From NCBI RefSeq assembly GCF_000739635.1, contig NZ_BATQ01000168.1, positions 1 through 64,000 on the forward strand: DNA of 64,000 nt. The letters run 5' to 3'. A model generated the notes under the pieces. That model was not told where the DNA came from. It was given only the letters and a program-made list of their open reading frames with translations, and made no database searches. Below, piece by piece: positions 28,113-36,446 of this stretch. A program made the translations under genes and the position numbers. The stretch is from Verrucomicrobium sp. BvORR034. GTDB taxonomy: Bacteria; Verrucomicrobiota; Verrucomicrobiia; Verrucomicrobiales; Verrucomicrobiaceae. How positions within the stretch are numbered: position 1 is the first letter of the stretch; the number at the start of each line of letters is the position of its first letter.

Positions 28113-29537
28113 TCAAAGCAGCGCCTTCGCAACCTGCGCCAGATCCGCCACGAAGCGCGCCATTTCGCGCTCGCGGGTCTCCGGGTCCGGCTGGCGCAGG
28201 AGGGAGGAGGGGTGCACCGTCACCAGGGTCTTTGCACACCACGTGGTTTCCATGAACTCCCCGCGGATGTCGCCTATTTTCACCGGATGCTCCAGCACGG
28301 TTTTGGCGGCCGTGGCCCCCAGGCAGACGAGGATGCGCGGTTTGATGATGACCAGCTCCGCCTTCCACCAGGGTTTGCACGCGTGAATCTCCGCCTGCAC
28401 CGGCGTCTGGTGGAGGCGCCGTTTGCCCTGCCGTTTCCATTTGAAGTGCTTCACGGCATTGGTCACATAGCAGGACTTGCGGTCAATCCCCGCTTCTGCA
28501 AGTGCCTTGTCCAGCAGCTTCCCGGCAGGACCGACAAACGGCCTGCCCGCCAGGTCCTCCTGATCCCCGGGCTGCTCACCGATGAAGACGATCTCTGCCG
28601 ACACGCTGCCTTCGCCAAACACGGTCTGCGTGGCGTTCCTGTACAGCGGGCAGGCTTTGCAGGTGGCCGCCGCATCACGAAGCACCTCCAGGTCATCCGT
28701 ATCCGGCACATCGGCAGGATGAGCCTGTTGCAGTCGCGATTGCAGGGCATGACTTCGAGCCATCATGGTCTCCACTCGGGGTGAGGCCTGCTGGAGCAGG
28801 GTCGGGATGATGGCGGCCTCCGGCAGGTTTCGCCAGTATTTCATCGGCATCTCCGCCAGCATGGCGTGGGTCTTGACGCGGGCGGGATTGAAAATGTGCG
28901 CATAGTACTGGAGCCAGAGAGACTCCATGGCATCTCCGGTTGGGGCCTCATGGCGGCTCACCCCCGGTGTGTAGGTGGCCTTCACGCCATCCCAGTGGAG
29001 GCAGCGCTCTGGCGTGAGGATGGACCACTGCATGCCGGCGAAGCGGTCAATGAAGAAGGGGGCATTGAGCTCCAGGATGTGGTGTTGAGGTTCGAACCAC
29101 GCAACGTACAGCACCTGCCCCTCATGCACCACCTCACGAAAGCGGACAAAGGCCCGCATCTTGTGCACATCCCGCTGCACGGACTTCTCCATCGTGTACA
29201 GCTCATGCACATCCGGGTCCACCCTCACCTTGAGCAGGTGGTGCTCGCCATGGGTGATCCGCCAGAGCACGCGGTACAGGAGGCTCCAGCGATGCGCAGA
29301 GTGATGACAGGCCACGGTGCGCGCCATTTCCATGAAGGCCTTGGGCACGTTGTAGGTGGGGGCGGAGACGGCTGCCTGCGCGACACGCGCGGGCGTTTCA
29401 TCCAGCAGCCCCAGCGCCGGCTGGCTGTCAGAGGCATCCTCCCAGAGCACCGTGTCCCAGGCCCACTCCGCCTGCAGCGCCCGTCGCGCCACCCGATGCC
29501 AGGCGGCAAAACTGGGCTCGAGCGTGAGCAGGTGCAT
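28113..29537 (-). CDS. DUF4130-UdgX fusion, uracil-DNA-binding repair protein
   Basis: 474 residues from ATG 29537. The N-terminal half (to ~250) matches the DUF4130/SAM-link family found next to the radical-SAM partner (VHKMRAFVRFREV...WFEPQHHILELNAPFFIDRFAGMQWSILTP). The C-terminal half is a family-4-type uracil-DNA glycosylase of UdgX type: CKACPLYRNA (Fe-S ligands), IGEQPGDQEDLAGRPFVGPAGKLLDKAL, then KRQGKRRLHQTP with the loop His ~371 that in UdgX forms a covalent bond to uracil-DNA sites, and VTVHPSSLL. It lies 35 bp after the radical-SAM gene. Likely role: tight, possibly covalent, binding of uracil-containing or abasic DNA. The covalent mechanism is known for UdgX and inferred here. 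Confidence 0.88.
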   Translation of the reverse strand: MHLLTLEPSFAAWHRVARRALQAEWAWDTVLWEDASDSQPALGLLDETPARVAQAAVSAPTYNVPKAFMEMARTVACHHSAHRWSLLYRVLWRITHGEHHLLKVRVDPDVHELYTMEKSVQRDVHKMRAFVRFREVVHEGQVLYVAWFEPQHHILELNAPFFIDRFAGMQWSILTPERCLHWDGVKATYTPGVSRHEAPTGDAMESLWLQYYAHIFNPARVKTHAMLAEMPMKYWRNLPEAAIIPTLLQQASPRVETMMARSHALQSRLQQAHPADVPDTDDLEVLRDAAATCKACPLYRNATQTVFGEGSVSAEIVFIGEQPGDQEDLAGRPFVGPAGKLLDKALAEAGIDRKSCYVTNAVKHFKWKRQGKRRLHQTPVQAEIHACKPWWKAELVIIKPRILVCLGATAAKTVLEHPVKIGDIRGEFMETTWCAKTLVTVHPSSLLRQPDPETREREMARFVADLAQVAKALL

Positions 29538-29572
29538 AAGGGTTGGAGGGTTCAGCCAACTACCGTGTTCAT

Positions 29573-30820
29573 TCAGAGTTCGCCAGTCACCACGCCTATG
29601 GCCGGGGCAAAGAGTTCCAGCTGCTGCGCCGGCTTCAGCGTTTGCTGCCATTGGGCGGAGCCGATTTCGCGCGGATGGTGATCAGCAGTCTGCACAAAGG
29701 GGAGCACTTTTTTTAAAGACACACGCAGGCGCTGCAGGTCCGCGAGCGTCACACGGTGCCAGCGGCGAATCTGCAGGATCCGATCCACATTGCGCACGCC
29801 CAGGCCGGGGATGCGCCAGAGCATCTCCCGGGAAGCGGTGTTGACATCCACGGGAAAACTCTGGGGATGACGCATGGCCCAAGCCATCTTCGGATCCATC
29901 TCCAGCGACAACTGCGGAGCCTCCGGAGTGGTCAACTCCTGTGCCTGAAAGCCGTAGAAGCGCATGAGCCAGTCTGCCTGGTATAGACGATGCTCCCGCA
30001 CCAGGGGCGGGGCCATGAGCGGGAGACGCTGTGAGGCATCCGGAATGGGGCTGAAGGCTGAGTAATACACCCGCCGCAGCTTGTGGTGCCGGTACAGCGA
30101 TGAGGACTGGTCTAGGATCTCCCGATCCTGCGCCGCCGTGGCACCAATGATCATCTGGGTGCTCTGCCCGGCCGGAGCAAAGGGCGGCGCTTTGGTAGTT
30201 TCCTTAACCTCCGCCTTGGCCTGGTCGATGCGTCTCTGAATGGTCGTCATCGCGCCACGAATGCGCCCCAGGTTCTTTTCCGGAGCCAGACGCTCCAGGT
30301 CCGCCGGGGTGGGCAGCTCGACATTGATGCTGATGCGGTCCGCCCACCTGCCCGCCTGGGCGATCAGCTCCGGTGAGGCCTCTGGAATGGTCTTGAGATG
30401 CAGGTAGCCCTTGAACCCCTGCTCCTCACGCAACATCCGCGCCACCCTCACCACCTGTTCCATGGTGTAGTCGGCATTGCGAATGATGCCGGAACTGAGG
30501 AAGAGCCCTTCGATGTAGTTCCGCCGATAGAAGTCCATCGTGAGCTTCACCACCTCCTCTGCGGTGAACCGGGCCCGCCGCACATCGCTGGAGACGCGGT
30601 TGATGCAGTACTGGCAGTCGTAGATGCAATAGTTTGTCAGGAGTATCTTGAGCAGCGAGACACAGCGCCCGTCCGGCGTGTAGCTGTGGCAGATCCCAGC
30701 GCCTGTGGTGGAGCCCAGCCCCCCCTCGCGGGAGTTGCGCTTACTGGTGCCGCTGCTGGCGCACGAGGCGTCATACTTGGCAGCATCCGCCAGGATCGAG
30801 AGTTTCTGGGCTATATCCAT
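29573..30820 (-). CDS. Putative DNA modification/repair radical SAM protein
   Basis: 415 residues from ATG 30820 (MDIAQKLSILADAAKYDAS). The radical-SAM Fe-S motif CIYDCQYC (C-x3-C-x2-C) lies near residues 63-70, in a TIM-barrel-like region (LKILLTNYCIYDCQYCINR, IIRNADYTMEQVVRVARML, HLKTIPEASPELI). The C-terminus has a helix-hairpin-helix DNA-binding motif (NTASREMLWRIPGLGVRNVDRILQIRRW). This matches the radical-SAM family that is regularly encoded with DUF4130/UdgX proteins. It is 70 bp after dnaE2. The chemical reaction and substrate are unknown; DNA contact is supported by the HhH motif. Confidence 0.88.
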   Translation of the reverse strand: MDIAQKLSILADAAKYDASCASSGTSKRNSREGGLGSTTGAGICHSYTPDGRCVSLLKILLTNYCIYDCQYCINRVSSDVRRARFTAEEVVKLTMDFYRRNYIEGLFLSSGIIRNADYTMEQVVRVARMLREEQGFKGYLHLKTIPEASPELIAQAGRWADRISINVELPTPADLERLAPEKNLGRIRGAMTTIQRRIDQAKAEVKETTKAPPFAPAGQSTQMIIGATAAQDREILDQSSSLYRHHKLRRVYYSAFSPIPDASQRLPLMAPPLVREHRLYQADWLMRFYGFQAQELTTPEAPQLSLEMDPKMAWAMRHPQSFPVDVNTASREMLWRIPGLGVRNVDRILQIRRWHRVTLADLQRLRVSLKKVLPFVQTADHHPREIGSAQWQQTLKPAQQLELFAPAIGVVTGEL

Positions 30821-30890
30821 TTGATGATGATTCGCGGGACGACTGATTTTGCGGTTTAAAGGAAAAGGGGCCGGACGCACTTGCCCGCCT

Positions 30891-33800
30891 TCAATGGAAG
30901 TCATGCGACTCAGCGTGGAGCATGACATCGAAATGCAGGGCCTCGATCTTCAGCGCATAAATGGAAATGACATTGTCCACGATCTGAAGGCGGCCGTGAA
31001 TTTGCAGGAAAGGCTCCTGGGTAATCACGAGCCGGTTGGCCTCAAAGGTGGCGGAGGGTACAAAGGCATTGGCGATGCCGGTCTCGTCTTCCAGGCTGAT
31101 GAACATGTGCCCCTTGGCCGTGCCGGGACGCTGACGGCAGATCACCAGACCCCCAACGAAAATCCGCTGCCCATGCCTGCCGTTTGCCAGTTCGCAGGCA
31201 GGCCAGAGATGCGGCAACTGGACCCGGTGGTGGGCCATGGGATGCGGCCCGGTGGTCAGCCTCTGGGTCTGATAGTCGGCATTCAGCCGCTCCATCGCGT
31301 TCATGGGAAAAAGCGGCATCTCCTGTTGCACCTCTTTGGAGGTGAAAAGATCTTCCTCCAGACGGGCCAGCTCCACCTGCCACAAGGCGCTGCGACGATG
31401 CAGACCAAGCTGGTTGAGAGCACCCGCCTGCGCCAGCACACGACGCTCCTTCTTGTCCAGACCACTGCGACGCAGGAAGTCATCAAGATCCCGCCAGGGT
31501 CTCACAGTCCGCTCGGCGATGATGCGCTCCTGACTGCCCCTGCTGAGCCCGCGAAACTGGTTCAACCCGAGTCGCAGAGTCTGGTCATCCTCCACCGTGC
31601 AGAGGACATCTGAAACCACCACACACGCGGGGCGAATGCGGAGGCCATGCTGTTTTGCATCCCGCACCAGGGTGGACGTGGAGTAGAAGCCCATGGGCTG
31701 GTTGTTGAGCAGAGCAGCATAGAACTCCACTGCACGGTGGGCCTTCAGCCACACACTGGCATTGGCCAGAATGGCAAAACTGATGGCATGCGATTCCGGA
31801 AAGCCATAGAGGGCAAACGAGGAGATGCAGGCGGTGATTTTTTCCTGAACCCCCTGCGCCACCCCACGCTCTTCCATCGCAGCCTGCAGCTTGTCCATGA
31901 CCTTGTTCATGCGCTCCTCAGAGCGATGGAAGCTCATGGCCCGGCGCAGCTCCTCCGCCTCGCTGCCCGAGAACCCGGCAATGATCATGGCCATGCGCAG
32001 CAGTTGCTCCTGAAACAGCGGCACTCCCAACGTACGCTCGAGAATTTCCTGAAACTCTGGATGAATGCAGTCGGGTGCCTCCTTGCCCTGACGTCGTCGG
32101 ATGTAGGGATGCACCATGTTCCCGACGATGGGTCCCGGGCGGATGATGGCGACTTCGATGACCAAATCGTAGAAGCACTCAGGCTTCAGCCGTGGCAGGG
32201 TGGCCATCTGGGCCCGGCTCTCGATCTGAAACACGCCGATGGTGTCCGCCTTCTGCATCATCTCATACGTGGCAGGATCATCCTTGGGAATCTCATGCAG
32301 ACCATAAGGCCCCTGCCGGCCGCGGGCTTTGCAAAGGGTGAGCGAGTCCTGCAGCACGGCCATCATGCCCAGGCCGAGCAGGTCCACCTTGATGATGCCG
32401 AGGTCTTCACAGTCGTCCTTGTCCCACTGCACCACCACGCGCCCCGGCATGGTGGCGGGCTCCAGAGGGACAATGCTGTCGAGCCCCTTCGTGCACAGCA
32501 CCATACCCCCACTGTGCTGGCCCAGATGGCGAGGGAGCCCATACACCTGGTGATACAGACGCACCATGGCGGCAAGCCGGGGATGATCCATGGGCAACCC
32601 CGCCTGGCGGATCTGGTCCTTGAGTTGCAGTGTGTGGGGAAAGTCCCCGTTGGCATAGAGATCACTGAAGCGGCCCATCACATCTTCAGGCAGGTTCAGC
32701 ACCTTGCCCATCTCCCGCATGGCACTGCGGCCGCGGTACGTGATGACGTTGGCCGTCATGGCCGCCCCATAGGGGGCATAGCGGCGGTACAGTTCCTGGA
32801 TGACCTGCTCGCGGCGGTCACCGCTGGGCAGGTCCAGATCAATGTCCGGCCAGGAGTTGCGGCCTTCGCTCAGGAACCGCTCAAAGAGCAGCTTGCCCGC
32901 GATGGGATCGGCATGAGTGATGCCCAGGCTGTAGCAGACAGCACTGTTGGCGGCGCTGCCCCGGCCCTGAATGAGAATGTCGCTGTCACAGGCATACCTG
33001 ACCAGGCTCCACACGATGAGGAAATAACCTGAAAATTTCAACCTGGAGATGAGGCCAAGCTCCTTCTCAAGCTGTTCCCTGACCTTCGCATTTACACCGT
33101 CAGGGAACCGCTCGCGGGCACCTTCATAGGTCAGCTCCCGCAGGTAGGAATCCTGGTCATGGCCGGACGGCACATCGTAACACGGGAATTCATAGCCCAG
33201 GTTCTCCAGGCCAAACTCAAGCTGGTCTGAGAGCCGTCGAGTATTTTCCACCGCCTCCGGCAGATCGGCAAAGAGCGCCTTCATGTCGCCGTGGTTTTTG
33301 AGATGACGTTGTGAGTTGGGGGCCAGCAGCAGGCCCGCCGCATCCAGATGCGTGTGATGCCGCAGGCAGGTGAAGGCATCCATGAGCATGCGCCCCTCCT
33401 GCCGGGCGTGACCGGGGCCGTTGCTGGCCAGCAGGGGCAGTTTGCACAGCTCCGCCAGATCCCTGACCTGACGGTTGCGCAGGGTCTCGCCCCGCATCCG
33501 ATGGCGCTGCAACTCCATCCACACCCGGTTGCGGCCGAAGATGCGGCAGAGCTTTTCCACCACGGCTGGGGCCTCCGCGGCTTGTTGTTGCAGCGCCCGG
33601 TGCACAGGCCCCTCCTCGTCCCCGCTCAAGACCACCACGCCCTCTGCATACTCCGGCAGCTCGCTCCAGAGCACGCGGCTCTGCCCCTTGGTGGTGCGCA
33701 GCTTGGCCCGGGTCATGAGACGGGCCAGGTTTTGATACCCCTGCTGCGTGGCCACGAGCAGAGGCAGCACCGTCTCGTCCTCCATGGTTATTTCCATGCC

Positions 33801-33989
33801 CGTGATGGCCCGCAGCCCCAGTTCCTTCGCCTTGTAGTGGGCTCGTGCCGAGCCGTAGTAGCCGTCGCGGTCGGTGATGGCCACGCAATCCATGCCTAGA
33901 TCCGCGGCCCGGGTCATCATCTCCTCCGGCGAGGAGGCTCCGCGCAAAAAGCTGAAGGCCGTGCGCGCATGGAGTTCCACAAACGACAT
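30891..33989 (-). CDS. dnaE2: Error-prone DNA polymerase III alpha, DnaE2/ImuC
   Basis: 1032 residues from ATG 33989 (MSFVELHARTAFSFLRGASSPEEMM), the typical DnaE2 start; an upstream in-frame extension overlaps imuB and is not needed. N-terminal PHP domain, then C-family polymerase blocks including PDIDLDLPSGDRRE with catalytic Asp residues, GRGSAANSAVCYSLGITHADP and SGGMVLC, tandem HhH, and a C-terminal OB-fold (GHMFISLEDETGIANAFV). It is the polymerase of the ImuABC mutasome for error-prone translesion synthesis. It starts 5 bp after the imuB stop. It is likely under LexA control from the site upstream of imuA. Confidence 0.95.
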   Translation of the reverse strand: MSFVELHARTAFSFLRGASSPEEMMTRAADLGMDCVAITDRDGYYGSARAHYKAKELGLRAITGMEITMEDETVLPLLVATQQGYQNLARLMTRAKLRTTKGQSRVLWSELPEYAEGVVVLSGDEEGPVHRALQQQAAEAPAVVEKLCRIFGRNRVWMELQRHRMRGETLRNRQVRDLAELCKLPLLASNGPGHARQEGRMLMDAFTCLRHHTHLDAAGLLLAPNSQRHLKNHGDMKALFADLPEAVENTRRLSDQLEFGLENLGYEFPCYDVPSGHDQDSYLRELTYEGARERFPDGVNAKVREQLEKELGLISRLKFSGYFLIVWSLVRYACDSDILIQGRGSAANSAVCYSLGITHADPIAGKLLFERFLSEGRNSWPDIDLDLPSGDRREQVIQELYRRYAPYGAAMTANVITYRGRSAMREMGKVLNLPEDVMGRFSDLYANGDFPHTLQLKDQIRQAGLPMDHPRLAAMVRLYHQVYGLPRHLGQHSGGMVLCTKGLDSIVPLEPATMPGRVVVQWDKDDCEDLGIIKVDLLGLGMMAVLQDSLTLCKARGRQGPYGLHEIPKDDPATYEMMQKADTIGVFQIESRAQMATLPRLKPECFYDLVIEVAIIRPGPIVGNMVHPYIRRRQGKEAPDCIHPEFQEILERTLGVPLFQEQLLRMAMIIAGFSGSEAEELRRAMSFHRSEERMNKVMDKLQAAMEERGVAQGVQEKITACISSFALYGFPESHAISFAILANASVWLKAHRAVEFYAALLNNQPMGFYSTSTLVRDAKQHGLRIRPACVVVSDVLCTVEDDQTLRLGLNQFRGLSRGSQERIIAERTVRPWRDLDDFLRRSGLDKKERRVLAQAGALNQLGLHRRSALWQVELARLEEDLFTSKEVQQEMPLFPMNAMERLNADYQTQRLTTGPHPMAHHRVQLPHLWPACELANGRHGQRIFVGGLVICRQRPGTAKGHMFISLEDETGIANAFVPSATFEANRLVITQEPFLQIHGRLQIVDNVISIYALKIEALHFDVMLHAESHDFH

Positions 33990-33994
33990 GAGGG

Positions 33995-35491
33995 TCAGCC
34001 CAGCAGGCCCTCCATCACCCATTCGCCATTCCGGTGCCGGGCCAGTTGATAGAGCCCGCCATCCTCCCCAGTCACGATCCAGATCTCCCGCCGCCATGCC
34101 TGGGTGACGTCCCACCAGTCTCCCGACACCAGCCACGGACCGTCGCAGGCTGTCACCGCCTGACTGTACCGGGCATTGCGAAAGGCGGCCGGTTTCTGAT
34201 CCACCAGAAACACCTGGGTCACGGGGGCTGGCCGCAGACGGCGCAGAGGCAGGCCTGCACAGGTGGACTCCTCCAGCGCCCGGGGCGGCACGGCGGACTT
34301 CTCATTCTCAAAAAAACCCGTCACCGCAAAGGCATCAAGACGGCGGCTGGGCAGCAGCCTGACCCTGCCGACATTGCCCGCCCCCACCACGGCCTCCAGG
34401 TGGGCCAGTGTTTCCGCGAACCGGTTGGGGTCCTTGAGCGTCCGCTCAAACAGCAGGCTCTGGCTGCCCGCCGGCGTCACGGCCCGGAACTCCAGACCCA
34501 GCCCCCGGATAGGGGCCGCCGCCGTGACCCCTTCCAGCGCGGTATGGATGACGCGGAAGAGCATCTCCACATCCCTAGTTGGCTCCGCGATCCGCAACTC
34601 CCTGCGGTGCTGGGAGCCATCTTCAAAACACAGCTCCACCACGGCGGCGGCCGCCACCCGCCACGTGGCCCCCAGACGGTCGCACAGGCTCTGCAAATGA
34701 CGCCGCAAAATGAAAAGCAGCGGCTCCAGGCATTCAATCGAATGCTCAAAGTCCTCCTCCACCCGATAGCCCGGGGCTGGCCGCACCAGCTTGAGCAGAC
34801 GGTCCCGCCCCCCAGTGGCCAGATCCCAGAGCAGCATGCCCTCCCTGCCCAGCCGCTCCGTCACCCCGGCGCGGGGCAGCTTGCAAAGATCCCCCACCGT
34901 CTTCACCCCCCACAGGGCAAACACCTCTGCCGTCTGCCAGGTGGGCTGTAGGACCGCCAGAGGCAGCGCCCCCAGACACGCACGGTCATCCTCCTCCCCC
35001 CGCATGACCCGGACGGGCGCAGCCGTGTGGGCCGCCAGGATGGCGAGATCCGCCTGCCTGGCAAAGCCAACGCGGGCCGTCAGTTTTGACTGAGCCAGTT
35101 CCTCACAGATGGTTTTCCCATAAGCCAGCTCACCGCCCTTCACCCCCGGCAGGCTGGAGAGATCCAGCACACAGAGCCCGGGAGAGGTGGATTCATAAAA
35201 GGGGGTGCGGTTCGAGGAACATTGCACCAGCACCTCCTGGGCGGCCACCTCCGCCTCGGCATCGCGATACAGAAACTGGAGGGTCGCGCACCGGGCCCGC
35301 GCCATGCTGGCAGTCATGCCCGGGTGCACCAGCAGGCGCTCCGCCCCGGCATTCACCTGCAGCACACAGGCCTGCTCCCGCGCCAGAGGGGTGCCGGTGA
35401 CCACCTCATCCAGCAGTGCCGCCGGCCCGGTCGTCCCCCCAAGGGTGATGGCCTGAAACTGGAAACACGGAAGATGGATGGCGGCAAACAT
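33995..35491 (-). CDS. imuB: ImuB, catalytically dead Y-family polymerase
   Basis: 498 residues from ATG 35491 (MFAAIHLPCFQFQAITLG), preferred over 35551 because ImuB proteins start this way. It has Y-family palm/finger features (LAREQACVLQVNAGAERLLVHPGM, LDLSSLPGVKGGELAYGKTICEEL, VARQADLAILAAHTAAPVRV-like region, LWGVKTVGDLCKLPRAGVTERLG helix-hairpin-helix) and a little-finger region. The catalytic DxD motif expected near the N-terminus is replaced by HLP. ImuB in other bacteria is an inactive hub that links DnaE2 to the beta clamp through a C-terminal motif. It has an unusual C-terminal TQVFLVDQKPAAF...DGPWLVSGDWWD region. An AT-rich spacer separates it from imuA. Confidence 0.93.
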   Translation of the reverse strand: MFAAIHLPCFQFQAITLGGTTGPAALLDEVVTGTPLAREQACVLQVNAGAERLLVHPGMTASMARARCATLQFLYRDAEAEVAAQEVLVQCSSNRTPFYESTSPGLCVLDLSSLPGVKGGELAYGKTICEELAQSKLTARVGFARQADLAILAAHTAAPVRVMRGEEDDRACLGALPLAVLQPTWQTAEVFALWGVKTVGDLCKLPRAGVTERLGREGMLLWDLATGGRDRLLKLVRPAPGYRVEEDFEHSIECLEPLLFILRRHLQSLCDRLGATWRVAAAAVVELCFEDGSQHRRELRIAEPTRDVEMLFRVIHTALEGVTAAAPIRGLGLEFRAVTPAGSQSLLFERTLKDPNRFAETLAHLEAVVGAGNVGRVRLLPSRRLDAFAVTGFFENEKSAVPPRALEESTCAGLPLRRLRPAPVTQVFLVDQKPAAFRNARYSQAVTACDGPWLVSGDWWDVTQAWRREIWIVTGEDGGLYQLARHRNGEWVMEGLLG

Positions 35492-35514
35492 GGCGGTGAC
35501 ATTGCTGGCGGTTG

Positions 35515-35549
35515 AATTTTGATTTTTGAGATTTGGGATTTGAAGTTTC
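35515..35549. repeat. AT-rich oligomer between imuA and imuB
   Basis: A run of GATTT/GAGATTT/GGGATTT words (minus-strand reading CAAATCCCAAATCTCAAAAATC) sits at the imuA stop and before the imuB start. It is unlike the surrounding GC-rich sequence and resembles the other AT-rich intergenic oligomers in the window, though it is not the same word. Confidence 0.4.
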
Positions 35550-36204
35550 ACCCCGCCCTCCGGCCATGGTACCGGGCCCCTTCCGTACTCGTCCGCAGGG
35601 CGAGCACCAGATCCGCCCTGTCCCGGTACTGATCCTCAGCGGCGAGCGACGGCTCCAGGACCAGCCGGGACGCCGCACAAGAAATGAGAGGCCCCGGCGT
35701 GAAGATGCAGGTGGTGACACCGCTCTGCTCTCCCAGCATGCGAAGGCGATGCCACACACTACTGGGCAGTCGCAGCAGATCCCTGGCGGCGTAGAGCTGC
35801 AGATCCAGCAACACCAGAGGGATGTTGCCGTCCCGCAGCAGCAGATCCGCCGCCTTGATGGCCTGAGTGACCTGCTGGCACCGCACCCAGAGCAGCCGCT
35901 CCAGGCTCAGGGCGGGCACGCTCCAGGGGTCAAATGCATCACAGCCATCCACCATGGCCGTGTACTCCGCCACCGCAGACTCCCGTTGCAAGAGCGCCGC
36001 CAGCAGCAGTCCCACGCCCGAGGACGCCCTCTCCCCGACAATCTCCATCACCGCCCCCTTGGACAGCCGTACCGCATCCACACAGGCCACCCCCGTGATC
36101 AGCGCCTCCCCTTCCTCCTTCCGCGAGGGATGCGCCCCGGGGAACTTGCTCTGCAAGAGCTCCCGGAAGGCAATGACATTGGCAGGCAAAAGCAAAGTGT
36201 TCAC
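35548..36204 (-). CDS. imuA: ImuA, RecA-like mutasome accessory protein
   Basis: 218 residues from GTG 36204. ImuA-type RecA-fold features: ALITGVACVDAVRLSKGAVMEIVGERASSGVGLLLAALLQ (degenerate Walker A region), then a long helical/strand part ending in a conserved QSGVTTCIFTPG-like strand. In the mutasome it connects RecA to ImuB. It is the first gene of the cluster. The GTG start lies inside the LexA box, and the putative -10 element is immediately upstream, so the mRNA may be leaderless or the true start may be a few codons downstream (Leu TTG codons at 4 and 6 exist). Confidence 0.9.
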   Translation of the reverse strand: MNTLLLPANVIAFRELLQSKFPGAHPSRKEEGEALITGVACVDAVRLSKGAVMEIVGERASSGVGLLLAALLQRESAVAEYTAMVDGCDAFDPWSVPALSLERLLWVRCQQVTQAIKAADLLLRDGNIPLVLLDLQLYAARDLLRLPSSVWHRLRMLGEQSGVTTCIFTPGPLISCAASRLVLEPSLAAEDQYRDRADLVLALRTSTEGARYHGRRAG

Positions 36205-36213
36205 ATGAACACT
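36196..36213. promoter_or_regulatory. LexA operator overlapping imuA start
   Basis: AGTGTTCACATGAACACT: 8-bp arms around CA, containing TGTTC-ACAT-GAACA, an exact match to the Verrucomicrobia LexA motif TGTTC-N4-GAACA known from Verrucomicrobium spinosum. It covers the imuA GTG start codon and abuts a putative -10, so a bound repressor would block RNA polymerase. Confidence 0.88.
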
Positions 36214-36241
36214 ATTTTCTTTAAAAGATGCCCTTTGGCAA
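36214..36241 (-). promoter_or_regulatory. Putative imuA promoter
   Basis: On the minus strand TTGCCA (36236-36241) and GAAAAT (36214-36219) are separated by 16 bp. The -10 ends where the LexA box begins. Five of six and four of six matches to sigma-70 consensus hexamers; a prediction only. Confidence 0.45.
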
Positions 36242-36272
36242 GCCCGGGAAGGATATAATTTTTAAAACTCGG

Positions 36273-36325
36273 CCCCGCTTCGCGGGGAGACACCAGACTA
36301 GAAGACGCCAGACAAAAGACCTGAA
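36273..36325. repeat. Repeat family C, copy 1
   Basis: A hairpin CCCCGC-TTC-GCGGGG (36273-36287) followed by GAC-rich text (AGACACCAGACTAGAAGAC...). The same architecture recurs at 60974-61063 and, inverted and weaker, at 54425-54477. Confidence 0.65.
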
Positions 36326-36391
36326 CAAAGGGGTGAAGTCCGCTTTCAAACGATGCGGCTCTTCTCCCACCCCCTCAAGCCACTCCAGCGC

Positions 36392-36446
36392 GCCCAACAC
36401 CTTGACCACTGCCCGCCGACGCACTGCCCACCGGCCCTCCCCTCGC
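36392..36446 (-). repeat. Repeat family B tract after stop codon, copy 1
   Basis: Begins directly after the stop (36447-36449) of the exported-protein gene and, read in its sense, runs GGTGGGCAGTGCGTC...GGGCAGTGGTCAAGGTGTTGG. Related tracts follow the stops at 39389, 44709, 48500, 52258 and 63828. Confidence 0.7.
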
